A stretch of 64,000 nt of DNA, from the NCBI GenBank assembly GCA_009760855.2, contig WPIO01000167.1, positions 243,501-307,500 on the forward strand, given 5' to 3'. This DNA comes from Cristatella mucedo (taxonomy: Eukaryota > Bryozoa > Phylactolaemata > Cristatellidae). Numbering within the stretch: position 1 is the stretch's first letter; the number at the start of each line of letters is the position of its first letter. The notes below the pieces were generated by a model, which was not told where the DNA came from, did no database searches, and saw nothing but the letters and a program-made list of their open reading frames with translations. A program made the translations under genes and the position numbers. Shown one piece after another: positions 1-11,035 of the stretch.

Positions 1-429
1 ATAATTATATTATTAGTAGTGAATCCAATTTAAATAGTGAATTTTAATAGTGAATCCAATCCTGGATCCAATTTCCATACACTGAACTTAAACATCGCAA
101 CAGATTCCCCGGCGATAACGCGATCATAAATTTAATGTACGAGAGAGAGAGCAGTACATATCATCAAAAAGTAAATGTATTTGTACGCACTGTGCTTAAA
201 TATAAGTCACTGTAATGTGACACAACACTAAAAAAAAATAATAGGTTCTAGTCCCCAATGCAAAAGGCAGATGCTGTAGTATTCGCTCACATACACCGTT
301 CGCTCCTGCTCTCGCCATCTCGTGACAAGTCGGATTCGACCACAAAAACTCCCTGCCTCGCTAAAGCCGTGTATAAGACTAAAAAGTATCTCGTCCGCGA
401 TTCCGAGCTCGCGTGTCGAACGCGAGATA
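1..429. other. AT-rich lead-in, no gene seen
   Basis: AT-rich sequence with a short repeated phrase (AGTGAATCCAAT and variants, three times in the first 65 bases). I see no coding region or RNA gene. It gives way to the CG-rich minisatellite at about 430. Confidence 0.5.
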
Positions 430-1880
430 GCGAACCCCGTCGGCCGCCGCCGACTTCAGCGGCGACGACTTCGACGACGTCGGCGGCCGGCGACCACTTC
501 AGCACTTCAGCGACGACGACGTCGGCGGCCGGCGACCACTTCAGCGACGACGACGTCGGCGGCCGGCGACCACTTCAGCGACGACGACGTCGGCGGCCGG
601 CGACCACTTCAGCACTTCAGCGACGACGACGTCGGCGGCCGGCGACCACTTCAGCGACGACGACGTCGGCGGCCGGCGACCACTTCAGCGACGACGACGT
701 CGGCGGCCGGCGACCACTTCAGCGACGACGACGTCGGCGGCCGGCGACCACTTCAGCACTTCAGCGACGACGACGTCGGCGGCCGGCGACCACGGCCAGC
801 GAGCACTTCAGCGACGACGACGTCGGCGGCCGGCGACCACTTCAGCGACGACGTCGGAGGGCGGCGACCACTTCAGCGACGACGTCGGCGGCCGGCGACG
901 ACTTCAGCGGCGACGTCGGCGGCCGGCGACGACTTCAGCGGCGACGTCGGCGGCCGGCGACGACTTCAGCGGCGACGTCGGCGGCCGGCGACCACTTCAG
1001 CGGCGACGTCGGCGGGCGGCGACCACTTCAGCGGCGACGTCGGCGGGCGGCGACCACTTCAGCGGCGACGTCGGCGGGCGGCGACCACTTCAGCGACGAC
1101 GACGTCGGCGGCCGGCGACCACTTCAGCGGCGACGTCGGCGGGCGGCGACCACTTCAGCGGCGACGTCGGCGGGCGGCGACCACTTCAGCGGCGACGTCG
1201 GCGGGCGGCGACGACTTCAGCGGCGACGTCGGCGGGCGGCGACCACTTCAGCGGCGACGTCGGCGGGCGGCGACCACTTCAGCGGCGACGTCGGCGACGT
1301 CGGCGGGCGGCGACCACTTCAGCGGCGACGTCGGCGGGCGGCGACCACTTCAGCGGCGACGTCGGCGGGCGGCGACCACTTCAGCGGCGACGTCGGCGGG
1401 CGGCGACCACTTCAGCGGGACGTCGGCGGGCGGCGACCACTTCAGCGGCGACGTCGGCGGGCGGCGACGACTTCAGCGGCGACGTCGGCGGGCGGCGACG
1501 ACTTCAGCGGCGACGTCGGCGGCCGGCGACGACTTCAGCGGCGACACTTCAGCGGCGACGACTTCAGCGGCGGCGGGCGGCGACGACTTCAGCGGCGACG
1601 TCGGCGGGCGGCGACGACTTCAGCGGCGACGTCGGCGGGCGGCGACGACTTCAGCGGCGACGTCGGCGGGCGGCGACGACTTCAGCGGCGACGTCGGCGG
1701 GCGGCGACGACTTCAGCGGCGACGTCGGCGGCCGGCGACGACTTCAGCGGCGACGTCGGCGGGCGGCGACGACTTCAGCGGCGACGTCGGCGGCGGACGA
1801 CTTCAGCGGCGACGTCGGCGGCCGGCGACGACTTCAGCGGCGACGTCGGCGGGCGGCGACGACTTCAGCGGCGACGTCGG
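430..1880. repeat. CG-rich minisatellite, 34-bp then 31-bp units
   Basis: Tandem array built on the core GACGTCGGCGG-CCGGCGACCACTTCAGCG. In roughly 480-900 the spacing between successive CTTCAG words is mostly 34 bp. From about 1000 onward it is 31 bp, the difference being one GAC triplet. Further variants swap CCGGCGACCAC for GGCGGCGACGAC. Because 31 and 34 are not multiples of three, the translation rotates through all three frames, which explains the very long stop-free ORFs here. Several short internal restarts (for example near 1290 and 1550) look like unequal-exchange or slippage joints. Confidence 0.95.
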
Positions 1881-2640
1881 CGGCGACGTTGGCGGCAGCG
1901 GCTTTTGCGGCGACGTCAGCGGCGACGTCGGCGGCAGCGGCTTTTGCGGCGACGTCAGCGGCGACGTCGGCGGCAGCGGCTTTTGCGGCGACGTCAGCGG
2001 CGACGTCGGCGGCAGCGGCTTTTGCGGCGACGTCAGCGGCGACGTCGGCGGCAGCGGCTTTTGCGGCGACGTCAGCGGCGACGTCGGCGGCAGCGGCTTT
2101 TGCGGCGACGTCAGCGGCGACGTCGGCAGCAGCGGCTTTTGCGGCGACGTCAGCGGTGACGTCGGCAGCAGCGGCTTTTGCGGCGACGTCAGCGGCGACG
2201 TCGGCAGCAGCGGCTTTTGCGGCGACGTCAGCGGCGACTTCGGCAGCAGCGGCTTTTGCGGCGACGTCAGCGGCGACGTCGGCAGCAGCGGCTTTTGCGG
2301 CGACGTCAGCGGCGACGTCGGCAGCGACGACCTTAGCGGCGACGTCTGCGGGCGGCGGACGGTGACGTCCGTGGCAGCGGCTTTTGCGGCGACGTCAGCG
2401 GTGACGTCCGTGGCAGCGGCTTTTGCGGTGACGTCAGCGGTGACGTCCGTGGCAGCGGCTTTTGCGGTGGCAGCGGCTTTAGCGGCGGCGGCGGCGACTT
2501 TAGCGACTTCAGCGGCGGCAGCAACTTCAGCGACTTCAGCGGCTTCAGCGGCTTCAGCGACGGCGGCGGCTTATGCGGCGGCCGATTCAGCGGCGACGTT
2601 GGCGGCGGCCGCTTCAGTTCAGAAGTCAGAAGGCGAGTCA
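1881..2640. repeat. 39-bp minisatellite and degenerate GCN-rich tail
   Basis: The word GGCTTTTGCGG recurs every 39 bp from about 1901 to 2293 (11 units), with three more units at about 2380-2460 after a disrupted stretch. A unit of 39 bp is a multiple of three, so each frame gives a 13-residue peptide repeat. From about 2460 to 2640 the array decays into short GCGGCTTCAGCGAC-like words. The sequence clearly derives from the neighbouring 31/34-bp array: it shares GACGTCGGCGG. No start signal or unique-sequence exon is visible that would argue for a real protein. Confidence 0.93.
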
Positions 2641-3021
2641 TGGCGGCTCCAGGATTCAACAGCGACCAGTGGCTTTGGTAGCTGTTCAAGATTCGCTGGC
2701 TGGCGAACACAATCGCCTTGAGCAGGGGCTCCTGCACCAGCATCTATTGAAATTCGGTGCATGCAACTGCGTTATCGGCCGAGTTTAGCCCATTCAATAA
2801 TCCTTCATCTGTGTCCTGAAAAATGAAGTGCTCACTGACGGACAAAGACGGGCCGACGTTAAAGTAGGGCACTGACACAGCATCCGAGCCGTCAACCCCA
2901 GCCTAGGTACTCGCATTACTTGTGGCATGCGGGCATCACTTCGGTGGCAGTGGCGAAGGCACCGGCGACATTAGCAGCGACAGCCGCAGCTGTGACAGCT
3001 GCAACTGCAGGAGCGACCTCA
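2641..3021. other. spacer between minisatellite and coiled-coil pseudogene
   Basis: Mixed-composition sequence without a convincing ORF. It includes a short alanine-codon-rich stretch (about 2935-3060) that lies antisense to the 3' end of the coiled-coil pseudogene. Confidence 0.4.
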
Positions 3022-5556
3022 CTAATTTCTGTGGCTATAGCTGTGGCAGAGGCGACGGTGCGACAGCAACAGCAGCGATGTCAGCAGTGGCATAACTTGG
3101 CTCACCTTTTGGCGCACCTGATGCAGCTCGAAGTGCAGGACTTCGAGATCTGCTTCTTCTCGCAAGGCAGCAGTGGATGAGCTGTCGACAACGAAAGCAT
3201 CAACGGCTGCACCAGTGGTGCTCGCCGGCTTTATCTCGTGTCCGGCCGAGCTGCTGAAATCCTTCTCCTGCTTATCCAACTCCTCCTTCTCCTGCTTATC
3301 CAACTCCTCCTCTTCTGTCGCAGCGGTCGCCGAGGTCGAGAGCTGCTGGGCTTTGCCGAGGGCCGCCATCAGTGCGTCCGTCTCAGCGGTCGTTCGCTTT
3401 CGCACCTCGTCAAGCACTGCTCGGCTCTCTTTCGCTTGTTCAGAGGCGAAATTTCGCTCAGCGTCCAGCATCGCTTGCAGCTTTCTGAGCTCAAAGCCCA
3501 GGCGATGCAATTCGTCCTGGCTGGCGGCTTGGACACGCTCCACCATTGCAGCACGGCTCAGCTCTTCTGTGAGCTTCGATCGCATGAGATCCAGCTCAGC
3601 TGCGTCTCGACGCTGACTGTCGAACAGTGCCACTTTGGCCATCTCCAACTCGGCCGCTGCACAGGCGATTAAATCAAGCAGACTCTCCAACTCATCCGTT
3701 AAGCGGCGCTGCTGCTGTCGTCGTTCGTCGTTGCAGCAGCAATCGCAGCTGCAGTCGCTGGGAGGCTGCCGCTCCTGGATGACCAGTGTGCGAAACCTCT
3801 TCACGTAATTTTCTGACATTATGCCACTGCCATTCACCTGGCAAACCTCTACCTCCGTGGTAAAGGTATCCTCGTTACTTGCCACTCCCAAGCCAGCTGC
3901 GACGTAACTTGCATCGTCCTCAATGGTGGCTCCCAGCTCGGCCTCTTCGCCTTCGCTTAGCAGCTCTTGGTCTAGAGTGTCCAGCTTTGCCTCTGGTTCG
4001 GCAGGTGCTGGGAACCGCTCTTCCGTGTCTTTGGGCACCATTTCCAAATCGGTCACTGAGTGCTGTATCTCAGAATCGGAAGCATCTGGCAGCTTCTTCA
4101 AATCGTCGAATGAAGCCACCAGAGTCCTCTTCGAAAACGATGCAATGCCCGGCATCTCTCTATCTGCCTCAGCTTTTAAAATGGTCAGCTCGTCGGGGAC
4201 TCGTCGACCATCGTCTTGAATGGCGAGGCTCACGTCAGCCAGCTGTGTTGCCAAGTTTGTCGCTACTGGCAGCTTCATCGTTTCGGTGATGCCACTCGCT
4301 TCTTTTTGGCTGGCGGCCGGCATTGCTGCCGCAGCGGCGGCCCGCCGTCTCTCTCTCATTAGTGCTTTTCGCATCTTCGCCTGCACGGTGATAGATCGAA
4401 ACCACAGTTTTGTAAATTTCGCTCGAGCTTTTCTTCTTGCTCCTTGGCTGCGCGTCGCTTCTCCTCGTCGAGAGCTGCATGCACTGCCTCAAGCTCTGCA
4501 GCTGCACGGCCCTGCTCGTTGAGCCAGGCTGCTTGCAGTTTTTCAAGTTTGGTGGCCTCGCTTTGACGCTCAGCGTCCACTGCAGCTTTCAGCTTTCTCA
4601 ACTCGCCTGCTATCCGTCCAGCCTCCTCCTGGCAGAAGGCATGCATATCCGCTGCAGCTGACGCACGGAATTGCTCTTCGGCGAGATCTAATCGAGCCTC
4701 AAGCAAAGCTGCAGTGGTGCGTCGCTGCTTTTCCGCAGACTCTGCTCGAATACTTTTTAATTCTGAAGAAGCACACTCCCTCTCCCTGTCTCTTTCTGCT
4801 CGTACCCATTGCAGCTCTTCAACTGCACGGCGAGCGTCATCCTGGCTGGCAGTCAGCGTCTCTGCCAAAGCATCGGCTCGACGCCGTTCTTCGGCGAGAG
4901 CTTTGAGCACCTCATTTAACTCGGCAACGCCATGTTGTTGAAAGGAATCGGACGAGTTCGTTGCCGCTTGAAGCACGTGCAGCTTCTCGTCAGAGACGAC
5001 GGAGTGAACGATTTTCAGCTCGGATTCGACGCTGGACGGCATGCCGTCCAGGTTTGTACTAGCTACAGCCGTTGCAGTGCTGGCCGGCAGGCTGGCAGGG
5101 AGTTGCTTCGGCTCCTCTGAACTGTGGCCGCTGCCGCCTGCTGGAGGCAACTGGTTCGTCAGCTCGCAAGTTTGGACGAACTCGGCCTGAATTCGAATCA
5201 GGTCTTGTTCGATGTAGGACACGTAGCTTCTTAAGTCGCAAGTGGTCAGTTGTAAATTCCGAAACTTGAGCTTGACTTCGGCTAGGATATCCGGAGACAG
5301 GTCATTTGAGCAGGTACCTTGGCCCAACAATCTCCTCAGGTACCATGCTTCCGCCGATTTCTTTTTTTACATAGCTCTTGATGAGATCGGCGTCCGTGGC
5401 TGGCGTCAGATGAATGCATTCCCTGTGAGCCTCGGCTAACCAATCCTCTAATGTCCTGCCGCTCCTTCTTGGAAGGAGCCGCATCTTCGCTCGAGCACAG
5501 GTCGCTCGTAAATGAGCTTCATTTATACTAGCCGAATGACAATCGCGATTGTACAT
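3022..5556 (-). pseudogene. coiled-coil protein of the U family, copy U1, with two frameshifts
   Basis: This is the longest protein-like sequence in the window. Three minus-strand ORFs follow one another in different frames: 5556-5302 (84 aa), 5330-4359 (323 aa) and 4386-3022 (454 aa). Comparison with copies U2, U4 and U5 shows that the first two belong to one protein (block LEDWLAEAHRE, then a block ending GQGTCSNDL, then SYIEQDL). A frameshift near 5325 separates them, and a second lies near 4380-4420. The N-terminal domain of about 130 residues resembles nothing I know. It is followed by a Ser/Pro-rich linker, a long charged Ala/Glu/Arg/Lys coiled coil (about residues 190-390), an acidic middle, a Cys-rich patch (CSCDCCC), a second coiled coil, and a tandem EELDKQEK repeat. 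No signal peptide or membrane segment is evident. An intron-containing gene or base-calling errors could also explain the frame changes. Confidence 0.6.
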
Positions 5557-6730
5557 TAAGCGCAGATACGATTGTTCAGCTTGCCCGGCTCTGTGCTTTG
5601 CTTTGCTGACGAATTCACTACGTCATAATCGTCGCTGAGCGGCAGCACTAGATTTGCCTTCAAATTCAGTCACTATTAGCCCAGCAGACGATAAAATCAC
5701 GGATTTTCTTTTCAGCACTTCAGTGCCTTGACGGTCGGGAGTGCCATCATTTTATTGATCCTGTCCACTTCTTGTTGTAGTCGCTAAATATTTACCGGGT
5801 TTTTGCCGGATCCTTCTTCTAATCTCGTTAGACTAACTACTCAGACCTCGAGAGACCGTTCGGCTTCTCTGTACATCCCATCACACTGACCATAGTCATA
5901 GGTCAGGCCACTGGGTATGAGACCGTTATCCCGCTTCCCTCGATGGTGTATAGCCCTGCGATTATGAACTGCAAACTTCACAGCTGAGCCGTGATTGAGA
6001 GCCGTGAGCTTTGCTGATGAATGGGAACACTGATAGGATAGCCAGATATGTTAAGGCTTATGAGCGGCATTACGTTTGATTAAGCTTGTTTATTCTTTAT
6101 CATTAAGATGACCTGTGACTATTGTGCTTTGTGGTTTTTGCAACTAATTTTGAGAATCTTGAAACGTACATAGGGGGTATAAGTCGACTCATTTTCGGAG
6201 CCAGAATGCTGTTGTCTGTTTTATATTTATGGATATATTGGAAAGGGGTTACATTATTTTAATCGTGCAAGATAATGTCCTAATCTTAGACGCAAATAAA
6301 GAGAGCGATGATTGTATGATAGTTGGTTAGAAGATGATTGCACCACATTAATAAACTGAGAGCTCTTGTCGTTGTGAGCATATATGCTAAAGGCTGTGTA
6401 CATTTTGCAATAGTTCGTGTCGCAGTCAAAAGTAGTCCTTCAGTGGCAGCTGCGACATTTTTAGATATTTGGCAGGAGACATTCGTCAAGTCATGAATTA
6501 TTCGTTATTTCCAATGAGGTTTAGAGGAAATGTTACATGGTAGTCCATGGGTTCGTCGTATCGGCACAGCAGTGGTCCTGTGAATATGAACGATTTCTTT
6601 AAAAGCACGACAGGCACGGCTCGTAGGCAGTGACTGACTTGGTATATTGAATTGTTCACGTCAGTCACTGTTCCTCTTCAGCTACGACAAGAGCCAATAT
6701 TTCTTGACTTTCTGTTTTCTTGAGTGTACG
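5557..6730. other. conserved 5' flank of the U unit
   Basis: No ORF of note. The flank upstream of the U1 pseudogene is repeated upstream of the other U copies: compare 24.5-24.8 kb and 54.2-55.2 kb in the same orientation, and 21.2-22.2 kb and 52.2-53.1 kb in reverse. It includes a stretch around 6120-6320 that recurs at 52.38-52.68 kb (reverse), 21.5-21.8 kb (reverse) and 54.6-54.8 kb. A sequence kept across copies this far upstream shows that the duplicated or mobile unit is much larger than the coding part. Confidence 0.6.
5713..5740 (-). promoter_or_regulatory. highly conserved block upstream of U-family genes
   Basis: The word CTTCAGTGCCTTGACGGTC is kept almost unchanged upstream of all five U copies: here, about 24,557-24,582 and 54,216-54,240 in the same orientation, and 22,161-22,190 and 53,041-53,070 in reverse. 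It lies about 160-200 bp upstream of the conserved N-terminal coding block in each. It could be a core promoter element, a 5' UTR element, or simply the best-preserved part of the unit. Its function is inferred only from conservation. Confidence 0.4.
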
Positions 6731-6912
6731 GATCAATAAAAATAAAATAAATACAAGCTGATTGACCAGCCTCTTTTTGTATAGAGACAAAAGAGCCCTA
6801 ATGCTATCACCACGGCTTGCAGCAGCGATAAAGGATCGCCCACCACAGGATTCGAACCCACGACCTCGGGGCTCAGGTCGTAAAAAGCAACCGCCTTACC
6901 CAGTAAGCGAAA
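6731..6912 (-). mobile_element. tRNA-derived SINE (family 1)
   Basis: On the minus strand it has a pol III B box (GGTTCGAATCC), an A-box-like start (GGGTAAGGCGGTTGC), a body containing GTGGTGGGCGATCCTTTATCGC, and a 3' part with AAGAGGCTGGTCAATCAGC and a T/A-rich tail. The matching place in unit U3 (about 24,870-24,890) lacks it, so empty and filled sites can be compared. GATCA occurs at both edges as a candidate target duplication. Confidence 0.7.
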
Positions 6913-7984
6913 GATCATTCATTCTTTGGGATACATCGAGCTTAGATACGGCCTTGTGTGTTGCATCTGGCACAACTGGCTTCATTCTGGCTTCACGTTC
7001 ATCATTCATCATAGCAGTGAGTTTGCTTCTGGTGCTCTAAGTTTCTTCTTTGTGCATGGAGGCGGTAAGTCGAAGATGTGGCATGTTGAGTTAAGGCATG
7101 ATGCAGTTGATCTTCGTGCTGATGCTCAACAGGGGCTATTAGCGGTCGAAGTTCAATTTGAATCGGCTTCACGAAGCTACCAAACATACGTCAGGAGCTA
7201 TAAGCTCGATACCTGTTGTCACAGGGACTAAAGGTATGTGAACTACCACGTATCTAAGAATAGAAGTGCTTTAAAGGAGGGCACAGTGCGTTCCCGGCGA
7301 TTATGAACTCAGAACTTGAAGATAGCCTCGATTGAGAACTGCCAGCTTTACCGATAGATGCGGATGAATATGAGATGGCGGCTGTTGGGTGAAGCTCGTG
7401 AGCTGAGATGAGCACGATTATAGTTACGTATTATATACTACGGTAGTGGTGATTAAGAATTACGACCTGGCTGCTATTTGATGCCTGAACGTGATTACAG
7501 TCGTGATCTTAGAGCAGCGGTTGGTCTGTCGGCGAGTGTAGTGCTGAGCCTGTGCTACTTTGTGTTTGCTAGGGATTTACCAGTAAGCCACTCGCGTATA
7601 TATGCTGCTTAATACATCATATTATTGCGGTTTTCCTGATACTTTTGTATTGGTAGGGCGACTAGCAGAATATCGAGTGCAGGCGCTTTCTCGTCGGCAC
7701 GTTGCTTGCTTCCGCCTATTGCACTATTCCCGAGCAGTGCTACTGACTGAACTAATGCGGGTTGCATGTCCAAGCAAGGGTGCACTCCGTCTCTAGGTGA
7801 GGAGCCGTGGAGGATGAGACAAGTATCTGAGGATGTCTGTACAGGAAGTGCTGAGAGCTGTGGCAGTCCAAACTGGAATTGTCCAAATTAGCAAATTAGA
7901 ATAGATGCACTGAGCAATTACTCAGTCTTCTGCTTTCAAGTCACATATGCTTCTGAGCTGAAGCCAGCGACCTCCACCAGACCG
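6913..7984. other. U unit flank, no gene
   Basis: Sequence matched collinearly by 24.88-25.85 kb (U3), and by 55.34-55.68 kb in part (U5). Shared words include ACGGCCTTGTGTGTTG, GGCTTCACG and GAGCTGCAAGCTCGAT. Short ORFs of 60-101 codons are not conserved in reading frame between copies, so I treat the region as non-coding. Confidence 0.5.
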
Positions 7985-8937
7985 TGAAGTCTGCCTACTT
8001 TTAGCTACATAACATTGCCAAATTTCGGGCCTGTTTAGATAAGGATATCACTTTTAAGGTATTCCATGCATTCGTGACATCCGTCTCGACGTCTGTAATT
8101 CACTGCTTGCTGGCCTACCGGCATGTGCAATCAGGCGATTACAGCAGGTCCAAAACTCTGCAGCTAGGCTTGTCTGTCGTGAGCATCGCAGTTGTCACGT
8201 CACACCAATTTTTACCGACCTACCGTGGCTACCAGTCAAGCAACGGCTCGACTTCAAGGTTTTGTCGCTAACTTTTGTTTTACTTCATTCTTTGGCTCCA
8301 GCCTATGTCTCAGATCTACTCCCCACCAGGCCAAGAATTGTACCCACCAAAATTTTCGGAATCCTAGAGTCTACCAATACCTCGTACAAATCTTAAATCC
8401 TCCGGAGACCGTACATTCAGTTCGTATGCTCTCAATGCCTGGAACCCACTCCCGACTTTCATCAGACAATCCCCTGAATTGAAAACACTGAAAAAAAACT
8501 TAAAACACACCTATTTAGGAGAGCATTTAGTGGGTCCCTGTGATTCTTCCTTTATGTGCTTATGAATGCTGACACTGTGCATGCTGCAACTAACCACACT
8601 TGCATGCTGACCCTGTGCATGTCCCCCTAACCATGTTATTCATGTTGTTTATCAAGCAGATCACTCACCATTCAATCGCGTTCCCCTTTGCAGAAAATTT
8701 AAATAAATAAATATATACACTCTAGCCGATTAAACTGCCTATTTTTGCATATCTACTGAAGAGTCTTTACAGCTAGCACCACATCTTGCAGTGGCGATAA
8801 AGAATCGTCGGCCACAGGAATCGAACCCACGACCTGTGGACCGAGGTCATGAAAGCAACCGCCTTACTGGTGTGTTGTAAAGATATAAATAGACTTTGAG
8901 CTCTCTACGGCCATTTATCAAGTACATTATTATTATT
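7985..8937 (+). mobile_element. 5'-truncated CR1-type retrotransposon
   Basis: The plus strand encodes a broken end of a reverse transcriptase ORF (block VKSAY-LHNIAKFRACLDKD, then HAFVTS, then short frame-shifted segments), followed by the family 3' UTR. That UTR has CTGACCCTGTGCATGT and ends in TTATCAAGTACATTATTATT. Unit U3 lacks it: at about 26,120 the flanks CCAGACC and GGTTGGGGCGAGC are adjacent. The insertion is therefore later than the U1/U3 duplication. A family 1 SINE is nested near its 3' end. Confidence 0.75.
8702..8880 (-). mobile_element. SINE family 1 nested in a CR1 tail
   Basis: The minus strand carries the B box GGTTCGATTCC and the GGCGATAAAG-type body. The CR1 3' UTR is interrupted just before its GTAAAG word and resumes after 8880 through to the ATT tail, so the SINE landed inside the CR1 copy. 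Confidence 0.65.
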
Positions 8938-9829
8938 GGTCTGGGCGAGCTTCTTAACCACTGAACTTGACCAGCTAGTTCCACTGCATGGAAAGCTGGA
9001 TTCAAGCTTGAGCTTTAAATATTCCCTCCCGTATTGCACGCCCTGGATGGAATACACACGGGGTTAAAACGACCAATGTTAGATCCGTATACGTTTCTTA
9101 GACACAGTCCCGCGGTGATGTCACTCAGCATTTAAGAAAATTATGCCCTTTATTAAGGTATCCAGCAAAAAGAATGGGAAGCCTAGCTAACACTGACAAA
9201 GAACCAAGCGACAAGCTGGTTAAATATGTACTTATTTTAAATAACTAATTTAGCTTAGAAGCCATATTTGCATACTAATCTTAAGATTACGCGCATCTGT
9301 TCGTGATTGCTCTATGATCAGCCATAGCTGCTGCAGCTTTCCGATAACCCTATTGGCTTAGGTGTACATGGTATGCGGCCATGCAGCAGTGGTCTGGAAC
9401 TCCAAAATAGAGGCAGTTTCCTCACTCAAGCAGTGCTGAAATGCAGGTCAGGGTGAAACCGCAGGCACATTTGTTGTGACGAGAGTTAAGCCGATAGCTC
9501 CCTTTTATGAACAGCCTCGGCCGGTTACGGATCAGAATGATTTCAAATACGAGTAGCACCAAGCACCAATTTAATTGATCTGGCACTAAATCTCGGCACG
9601 AGAAAGTTCTTAGAGAGTTGCACGCAACGACTGGCAAAAAAGTCACCGTGAATTTATCAATATTCATTTGAAAAAAGATACAAGCTCTAACAGTTCCCAG
9701 AGTCTTGCAAATTGGGCTATACGTTAAATGTAACTTTGTATCGTCTGGCTCGCCTGCCGTCGGGTAGTTGGTCAACCATGTGAAATTCGTTCTTAAAAAA
9801 AACAAGCTATTAAGATTAGCAGCAGTTGT
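8938..9829. other. U unit sequence, no gene
   Basis: Collinear with 26.13-27.0 kb of U3 (shared words GACACAGTCC, CTCTATGATCAGCC, ATTGGCTTAGGT, ACATGGTATGC). The 127-codon minus-strand ORF at 9422-9805 is broken in the other copy, so it is not supported as a gene. Confidence 0.5.
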
Positions 9830-11035
9830 CAGGAATTATAATGATAGTAATAAAAATGATAATGCACTTGATAAAGCACCCTCGGAGAATTTAATCTCTC
9901 ACTAGTTGCATTACATCTGCTGCAAAGGAAAATGCAAGGGAATGGTGAGTGAAATCATGCTTGATAAAAAAACAAGATAAATAAAATGGTTAGGTTTGAC
10001 ATGCACAGAGTCAGCATGCAAACTTGATAAGTGGCAGCATGCACATTGTCAACATCCACAAGCTCATCAAGGACGAATCACAGGGGCCCACTAAATGCTG
10101 TCCTAAAGGTGTGTTTTTAAATGTGGTCAGGTCAAGGAATGTTCTGACACAGGTCGGGACGGGTTCCAAGCTTTGGGAGCATACAAACTAAATGCACGGT
10201 CTCCAAAAGATTTGAGGTTTGTACGAGGTATTGGTAGACTCTTGGATTCCGAAAAGCCGGCGGTACGATGCTTGCCCTGATGGGGGGGGGGGTATATCTG
10301 CGGGATATGCTGGAGCCAAATAATGAAGTGACCCAAGAGTCAGTGACAAGACCTTGAAGTCAATCCATTGCTTGACTGGTAGCCAGTGCAGGTCGGCAAG
10401 AAGTGGACTAATGTGGCAACTGCGACACTCACGATAGACATGCCTAGCTGCAGAGTTTTGCACCTGCTGCAATCGCCTGATCGCACATGCTAGTAGGCCA
10501 GTAAGCAGTGAGTTGCAGAAGTCGAGACGGGATGTCACGAATGCATGGACCAACTAAGATGTGTTATCATCATCTAAACAAGCCCGAATTTTAGCAATGT
10601 TATGAAGCTGAAAATAGGCAGATTTGACTGTGGAGCTGATATGGTCGTCTAAGGAGAGGTTGCTTTGGAATATGACACCTAGATTTTGAGCTGATTTAAC
10701 TGGAGATATGCTGTCAGAGCCAATTTAAAGTTTCAGCATTTCCAATTACTTAATTAAACTTGGTTAACTCAAAACTAGTAACTTAGTTGTATCATCATTC
10801 AGTTGTAGAAAATTTGCTGCCATCCATGTGGGGATGTTATCAATACATGCAGCAAGTGAGTTGAGAGAATTTGAGGTGCTCGCAGGCTGGGAGAGGTCAA
10901 AGCAAAGGTACAACTGAGTGTTCCGCATAGAAGTGAAAGCCTAGATTGTGCTTGGCAATCACATCAGCAAGAGGGAGAGTATAAACCATGACAAGACTCG
11001 GACCAAGCACGGAGCCCTGAGGTATTGTGCCGTAT
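9830..11035 (-). mobile_element. 5'-truncated CR1-type retrotransposon with reverse transcriptase end
   Basis: The minus strand runs from the ATT-type tail and 3' UTR near 9850 through the C-terminal part of a CR1/L2 reverse transcriptase: [47 protein letters not shown]. It reaches back to the palm-domain region, where the catalytic YADD is degraded to YAEH near 10,930. Several stops and frameshifts are present. The same location in U3 (about 27,010-27,040) lacks it. Confidence 0.8.

Noticed and set aside
430-2640. CRISPR array
   Set aside because: The units are contiguous tandem repeats without unique spacers, in a eukaryotic context.
258-2721. Very long ORFs (633 and 799 codons) on the plus strand
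   Set aside because: They are stop-free only because the minisatellite is CG-rich. The 31/34-bp units rotate the frame, two overlapping frames are equally open, and there is no unique coding sequence or recognisable domain.
3173-5269. Plus-strand ORFs of 60-147 codons opposite the U1 pseudogene
   Set aside because: They are antisense shadows of the coiled-coil codons (Ser/Leu-rich reverse translations of Glu/Arg/Ala runs) and are not kept in other U copies.
6829-6912. tRNA-like sequence with a good B box
   Set aside because: It lies within a dispersed SINE with several copies and no convincing cloverleaf or anticodon arm, so it is not a tRNA gene.
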